Source: Actinomycetes bacterium (lineage in GTDB: Bacteria > Actinomycetota > Acidimicrobiia > Acidimicrobiales > Acidimicrobiaceae). Taken from it: a stretch of DNA of 8,896 bases. The position numbers and the translations under genes were made by a program. The stretch is from contig JAJYGZ010000376.1 in NCBI GenBank assembly GCA_021790495.1, positions 1 to 8,896 on the forward strand. The letters are read 5' to 3'. Positions 5,722 to 8,896 of the stretch are shown here, one piece after another; within the stretch, counting starts at the first letter, position 1; every line of letters starts with the position of its first letter. The notes beneath the pieces were generated by a model. The model searched no databases. It worked only from the letters and a program-made list of their open reading frames with translations, and was not told the origin of the DNA.

Positions 5722-6614
5722 GTCCGCGCGCTCTTCGGATCGCTACCCGCAAGAGCGAGCTTGCACGATGGCAAGCGAACGAAGTAGGACGCGCGCTTGG
5801 TGTCACTTATGAGCTTGTTCTTGTTGAAACGCATGGTGACGTCGATCTTGTCAGCTCGCTGGCTGAGATAGGCGGTCAAGGCGTCTTTGTAAAAGAAGTG
5901 CAAGCTGCCGTGATGCGCAACGAGGCCGATATTGCTGTGCATTCTGCCAAGGACCTGCCTGCTACGTCGCTTTCCGAACTTGTGATCGCCGGTTTTTTGC
6001 CCCGTGGCGACATTCGCGATGCCATGGTGGGTTCGCGCTTTAACGACCTCCCCCGCGGTGCGAAGGTTGCTACCGGGTCTGCGCGGCGCAAAGCGCTGCT
6101 GCTTTGGTACCGACCAGATCTCAACGTGGTCGGCCTGCGGGGGAATATCCGAACGCGCCTGGCTCAGCTTGGCGGCGTAGACGCGATGGTCATTGCGAAC
6201 GCGGCGCTTATTCGGCTTGGACTCGGGGCGTCGGCCACCGAGGTCTTTGAGCCGGAGTTTTTTTGTCCCCAGGTGTCGCAAGGGGCTATCGCGATCGAGG
6301 CACGGGCGGATGACGCCAACGCCATCGAAGTGATTGGGCGGATCGATGACGGGCCGACCAGAGCACAGGTTACCGCTGAGCGTTCCATGCTCGAGATGCT
6401 GGGGTCAGGTTGCTCTCTCCCGGTCGGGGCATATTCCACGGCTCTTTCGAATGGGAATGCCCTCTTTGGAATGATCGCGTCGAGCGATGGCAAGGAACTG
6501 GTGTCGGCATCGATGAGTGGCGTCGACCCGGTCGGGCTCGGCACCGAGATGGGCAGATACTTGCTTTCCGCTGGAGGAGAACGTCTTTTAGCCCGTGAGG
6601 TTGGTCGACCTTGA
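5718..6614 (+). CDS. hemC: Porphobilinogen deaminase (hydroxymethylbilane synthase)
   Basis: HemC joins four porphobilinogen molecules into the linear tetrapyrrole hydroxymethylbilane, using a covalently bound dipyrromethane cofactor. The 298 residues are close to the usual 300-315. Visible motifs: LRIATRKSELARWQAN (6-21), LAEIGGQGVFVKEVQ (48-62), ADIAVHSAKDLPA (70-82) with D79 as the catalytic Asp, FLPRGDIRDAMV (93-104), the arginine-rich substrate loop VATGSARRKALL (117-128), LRGNIRTRL (140-148), QGAIAIEAR (188-196), and GSGCSLPVGAY (229-239) in which C232 is the cofactor-attachment cysteine. The GTG start at 5718 overlaps the hemA TGA (GTGA), a standard translational-coupling arrangement; the conserved N-terminus begins at residue 5, so no earlier start is needed. 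It is followed by a 38-bp gap before cobA/hemD. Confidence 0.95.
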   Translation: MSPRALRIATRKSELARWQANEVGRALGVTYELVLVETHGDVDLVSSLAEIGGQGVFVKEVQAAVMRNEADIAVHSAKDLPATSLSELVIAGFLPRGDIRDAMVGSRFNDLPRGAKVATGSARRKALLLWYRPDLNVVGLRGNIRTRLAQLGGVDAMVIANAALIRLGLGASATEVFEPEFFCPQVSQGAIAIEARADDANAIEVIGRIDDGPTRAQVTAERSMLEMLGSGCSLPVGAYSTALSNGNALFGMIASSDGKELVSASMSGVDPVGLGTEMGRYLLSAGGERLLAREVGRP

Positions 6615-6639
6615 CATCGTTAGCTGATTCTTGAGCGAC

Positions 6640-6645
6640 TAGGTT
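6640..6645 (+). promoter_or_regulatory. TAGGTT upstream of cobA/hemD: possible internal -10 hexamer or ribosome binding site
   Basis: TAGGTT is followed by 7 nt and the GTG at 6653. Its AGG lies 9 nt from that GTG, a workable Shine-Dalgarno distance, but it abuts or overlaps the alternative TTG start at 6644. It therefore favours the GTG. The flanking CTAGGTTGG matches, at the same spacing, the sequence before the divergent membrane-protein gene. Confidence 0.35.
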
Positions 6646-6652
6646 GGCCCCC

Positions 6653-8149
6653 GTGAAGCCATTGGAAGAGCATTCGGGGAAAGTGTATCTTGTCGGTGCC
6701 GGACCCGGCGATCCCAAGCTGCTTACCCTGCGGGGCCATGAAGTTCTTCGATCGGCCGACATCGTTGTCTACGATTACCTCGCCGACGCCTCGTTGCTCG
6801 CCTTTGCGCGCGATGGCGCGGAACTTATTGACGTTGGAAAGCGTCCCAACCGCCCGATGGCCCAAGAGGAGATCAACGCTATCCTCATTGATGCCGCGCG
6901 GCGCTTCGACAAGGTGGTCCGTCTTAAAGGCGGCGATCCAATGCTCTTTGGCCGAGGAGCCGAAGAACTCGAAGCTCTCCGAGCGGCGGGAATCTCATTT
7001 GAAGTGGTTCCGGGAGTGCCATCGGCAATCGCCGTTCCGACCTACGGCGGCATTCCCCTGACGCATCGCGGCCTGTCCACGTCGTTGACAGTCATTACTG
7101 GGCATCGTCAGGGGGACGCGGCCGACGACACCGATTACGACGCGCTTGCTCGCCTGGGTGGCACCATTGTGGTGCTTATGGGCGTCGGCCACCGGGCGCA
7201 AATCGCGGCCAAGCTTATCGCCTCGGGTATGAGTCCGACGACCCCGGTCGCTGCGGTCCGATGGGGTACTCGACCCGAACAACAGTCCTACCGTGGCGAA
7301 CTCGGAAACCTCGGCGAGATGCCGGTTCGATCTCCAGCTACGATCGTCATTGGCCAGGTTGCTCGATTCGACTTCGACTTTTTTGAAAGCCGACCTCTCT
7401 TTGGCAAACGAATCATTGTTACCAGAGCGCTGAGCCAAGCAGGCGGCCTGTCGGACAAGCTCTCCGAACTAGGGGCTAGAGTCGTCTCCGCCCCGGCGAT
7501 ATCGATTGTCCCCCCAAGCGACGGCTATGGCGCCTTGGATCGCGCCATAGCCAACATTTCCGAATTCGCCTACCTGGTCTTCACGTCTCCCAACGGAGTC
7601 GAAGTATTCTTGGACCGCTGTCGTGACTTTCGGGTGCTTGGCGGGCTCAAGATTGCCGCCGTGGGATCCGCTACCGCGGACGCTATCCGGGCGCGCCACC
7701 TGGGGGTGGATCTAATCGGGGAGCGCTTCGTCGCCGAAGGTCTCCTAGCAGCCTTTCCAGCCGGGAGCGGAGCGGTACTGATTCCCCAAGCCAAAATTGC
7801 CCGAGATGTGCTCGCCGAAGGACTCGCCCAAAAGGGATACTCTCCCCAAGTCGTCGAAGCGTATCAGACAGTGCCGTTTGCCCCCTCTTCCTCGGAGATC
7901 GGCGATATCGATTCCGCCAACGCAATTTGCTTCACTTCGTCATCGACGGTCCGTAATTTTGTCGAGATATATGGGCGTGATCGCGTTCCCTCAAACGTGG
8001 TGTCGATCGGCCCGATAACAACCGCTACGGCCAACGAGATGGGAATCTCTGTGACGGCGACCGCGCAGGTGCACGATATAGATGGACTGATAGCTGCTCT
8101 GGTCGGCGTTTTTGGCGAGCGAGCGATTTCGCGTTCGGCGCTCGAGTAG
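6653..8149 (+). CDS. cobA-hemD: Fused uroporphyrinogen-III C-methyltransferase / uroporphyrinogen-III synthase
   Basis: A bifunctional 498-residue protein. The N-terminal half (about 9-240) is a SAM-dependent methyltransferase that makes precorrin-2 from uroporphyrinogen III. It shows VYLVGAGPGDPKLLTLRG (11-28), DIVVYDYL (36-43), VVRLKGGDPMLFGRGAEE (88-105), FEVVPGVPSAIAVPTYGGIP (116-135), LTHRG, LMGVGHRAQIAAKL (175-188) and a TRPEQQ element (206-211). After a short linker (about 240-250) comes the HemD half, which cyclises hydroxymethylbilane with ring-D inversion: GKRIIVTRAL (251-260), LVFTSPNGVEVFL (308-320), IAAVGSATADAIRA (334-347), VVEAYQT (400-406), ICFTSSSTVRNF (425-436) and SIGPITTATA (451-460). 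The fusion couples formation of uroporphyrinogen III to its diversion toward siroheme and cobalamin, while haem synthesis needs the same product to escape methylation. GTG 6653 is preferred for its spacing; TTG 6644 would add three residues. This arrangement is known in actinobacteria and Firmicutes. Confidence 0.93.
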   Translation: MKPLEEHSGKVYLVGAGPGDPKLLTLRGHEVLRSADIVVYDYLADASLLAFARDGAELIDVGKRPNRPMAQEEINAILIDAARRFDKVVRLKGGDPMLFGRGAEELEALRAAGISFEVVPGVPSAIAVPTYGGIPLTHRGLSTSLTVITGHRQGDAADDTDYDALARLGGTIVVLMGVGHRAQIAAKLIASGMSPTTPVAAVRWGTRPEQQSYRGELGNLGEMPVRSPATIVIGQVARFDFDFFESRPLFGKRIIVTRALSQAGGLSDKLSELGARVVSAPAISIVPPSDGYGALDRAIANISEFAYLVFTSPNGVEVFLDRCRDFRVLGGLKIAAVGSATADAIRARHLGVDLIGERFVAEGLLAAFPAGSGAVLIPQAKIARDVLAEGLAQKGYSPQVVEAYQTVPFAPSSSEIGDIDSANAICFTSSSTVRNFVEIYGRDRVPSNVVSIGPITTATANEMGISVTATAQVHDIDGLIAALVGVFGERAISRSALE

Positions 8150-8180
8150 CCAAGACCTGCGCGCCTTGGATTAGCCGCCA

Positions 8181-8230
8181 GCCCCAGCCTTTGAGAGGGG
8201 CGACGGGGGATTTTCTGGCTAGCCGTCGCC
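8181..8230 (+). promoter_or_regulatory. Two overlapping, mutually exclusive hairpins upstream of hemB
   Basis: GGCGACGG (8199-8206) and CCGTCGCC (8223-8230) form a perfect 8-bp GC-rich stem with a 16-nt loop. A second stem, GCCCC (8181-8185) with GGGGC (8197-8201), uses three of the same bases, so the two cannot form together. There is no T-run. They could act as a cobA/hemD 3' end or as an attenuator-like switch before hemB; nothing more can be seen. Confidence 0.35.
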
Positions 8231-8267
8231 GATGGGAGGCCGGTGCGATATTGGGACAGCCATGCAC

Positions 8268-8286
8268 TAAATTGTGGACATGTCCA
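8268..8286 (+). promoter_or_regulatory. Possible hemB leaderless promoter: TAAATT hexamer and palindrome over the start codon
   Basis: TAAATT (8268-8273) fits TANNNT and is followed by 6 nt and the hemB ATG (8280), the arrangement of a leaderless transcript. No Shine-Dalgarno sequence precedes the ATG. The start codon lies in a perfect 12-bp palindrome, TGGACATGTCCA (8275-8286), which could be a protein-binding site or chance. No -35 is recognisable. Confidence 0.35.
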
Positions 8287-8896
8287 GTCTCAATCGACGA
8301 CCCAGGAGATTGCGTTCCAATGCGGTAATTCGAGACTTGGTTGCCGAAACCACCCTTGGCAGCCAAGACTTGATCGCACCGTTCTTCGTCAAGGAGGGCG
8401 CCGACGGTCCGATTCCGATCGGCTCGCTTCCTGGGATCTATCAACACTCGGTGGAATCGTTCCTCAAGGAAGCGGAACGGCTCAACAGTCTCGGCATACG
8501 CGGTTTCATGATCTTCGGCGTTCCGAATGAGAAAGATCCCTTTGGTACCCAGGGTTATGCCTCCGAGGGCATCGGCCAGGTGGCTATTGCGGCCCTAAAG
8601 GGTGCTCTTGGCGCCAATGCCGTAGTCATGGCGGACCTGTGCCTTGATGAGTTCACTGACCACGGACATTGCGGAATTCTCAATGCGAGGGGTGATGTCG
8701 ACAACGACGGCACCGTCGAACTTTACTGCGAGATGGCCATTGCACAAGCCCGCGCCGGAGTTGATTTCGTGGCACCTTCGGGGATGATGGACGGGCAAGT
8801 TGGCGCAATTAGGCAAGCACTTGACCGCGAAGGGTACACAGATGTCGGAATATTGGCGTACTCTGCCAAGTATGCCTCGGCCTTTTATGGTCCGTT
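8280..8896 (+). CDS. hemB: 5-aminolevulinate dehydratase (porphobilinogen synthase), 3' end beyond the window
   Basis: HemB condenses two molecules of 5-aminolevulinate into porphobilinogen. The 205 residues visible are about the first two-thirds of a protein usually near 325 residues. Motifs: RRPRRLRSN (6-14), DLIAPFFVKEG (30-40), GIRGFMIFGVP (72-82), VVMADLCLDEFTDHGHCG (115-132), VAPSGMMDGQVGAIRQAL (164-181) and ILAYSAKYASAFYGP (191-205), in which K197 is the first of the two active-site lysines. The second lysine lies outside the window. The metal site reads C121, D123, C131 rather than the three-Cys zinc site of E. coli; I believe this CLDEFTDHGHCG form is common in actinobacteria. ATG 8280 is preferred; GTG 8274 is the only other in-frame start before the TAA at 8268. 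The 130-bp gap from cobA/hemD and a promoter-like hexamer suggest that it can be transcribed separately. Confidence 0.95.
   Translation, partial: MSSLNRRPRRLRSNAVIRDLVAETTLGSQDLIAPFFVKEGADGPIPIGSLPGIYQHSVESFLKEAERLNSLGIRGFMIFGVPNEKDPFGTQGYASEGIGQVAIAALKGALGANAVVMADLCLDEFTDHGHCGILNARGDVDNDGTVELYCEMAIAQARAGVDFVAPSGMMDGQVGAIRQALDREGYTDVGILAYSAKYASAFYGP

Noticed and set aside
5634..6281. 215-codon open frame antisense to hemA/hemC
   Set aside because: It lies wholly opposite two well-supported genes, its product is Arg/Lys/His-rich with no domain pattern, and no promoter or ribosome binding site is visible.
6995..7438. 147-codon antisense frame within cobA/hemD
   Set aside because: It is the complement of strongly conserved methyltransferase coding sequence, so it is a shadow frame.
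1..8896. tRNA/rRNA genes, CRISPR arrays, insertion sequences, prophage or defence genes
   Set aside because: I saw no clover-leaf or rRNA sequence, no regularly spaced repeats, no transposase or integrase motifs and no long terminal repeats. Nearly all the sequence is explained by housekeeping genes.

Overview
The window is a stretch of bacterial core metabolism with no mobile elements, RNA genes or CRISPR. Gene content and order point to an actinobacterium: an MshA-type glycosyltransferase followed by a YbjN-domain protein, then proC, then a hemA-hemC-(cobA/hemD)-hemB run. From memory, Mycobacterium tuberculosis carries the same markers in the same order (mshA Rv0486, YbjN-like Rv0487, proC Rv0500, hemA-hemC-hemD-hemB Rv0509-Rv0512), with more genes in between. 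The base composition looks only moderately GC-rich, unlike Streptomyces or Mycobacterium. A deep-branching actinobacterial class such as Acidimicrobiia is plausible, but this is inference.

Layout. Positions 1-210 hold the 3' end of an unrecognised gene. After a 142-bp gap come an MshA-like glycosyltransferase (353-1630) and a YbjN-domain protein (from 1621, overlapping by 10 bp). A GC-rich hairpin at 2102-2119 separates these from proC (2151-2957). A 7-transmembrane protein of unknown function lies on the minus strand (2962-3663). It converges on proC with a 4-bp gap and diverges from the next block across a 103-bp intergenic region. The tetrapyrrole block then runs to the window edge on the plus strand: a Met8/CysG-N-like precorrin-2 dehydrogenase (3767-4480), hemA (4468-5721), hemC (5718-6614), a fused cobA/hemD (6653-8149) and the 5' part of hemB (8280 onward).

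How the genes work together. HemA makes glutamate-1-semialdehyde from glutamyl-tRNA. HemL, which is not in the window, would convert it to 5-aminolevulinate. HemB makes porphobilinogen, HemC makes hydroxymethylbilane, and the HemD half of the fusion makes uroporphyrinogen III. The CobA half methylates this to precorrin-2, and the Met8-like enzyme would oxidise it toward sirohydrochlorin/siroheme. The cluster therefore holds both the common trunk and the siroheme/cobalamin branch. The Met8-like/hemA and hemA/hemC overlaps of 13 and 4 bp suggest co-transcription and translational coupling.

Points worth a second look: the unknown 7-TM protein; the divergent Met8-like enzyme; an altered N-terminal motif in HemA; a dyad in the divergent promoter region; TANNNT hexamers 6-7 nt upstream of four start codons, suggesting leaderless transcription, two of them in a nearly identical CTAGGTTGG context; and overlapping hairpins before hemB. 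I found no convincing evidence of a wholly new multi-gene system.
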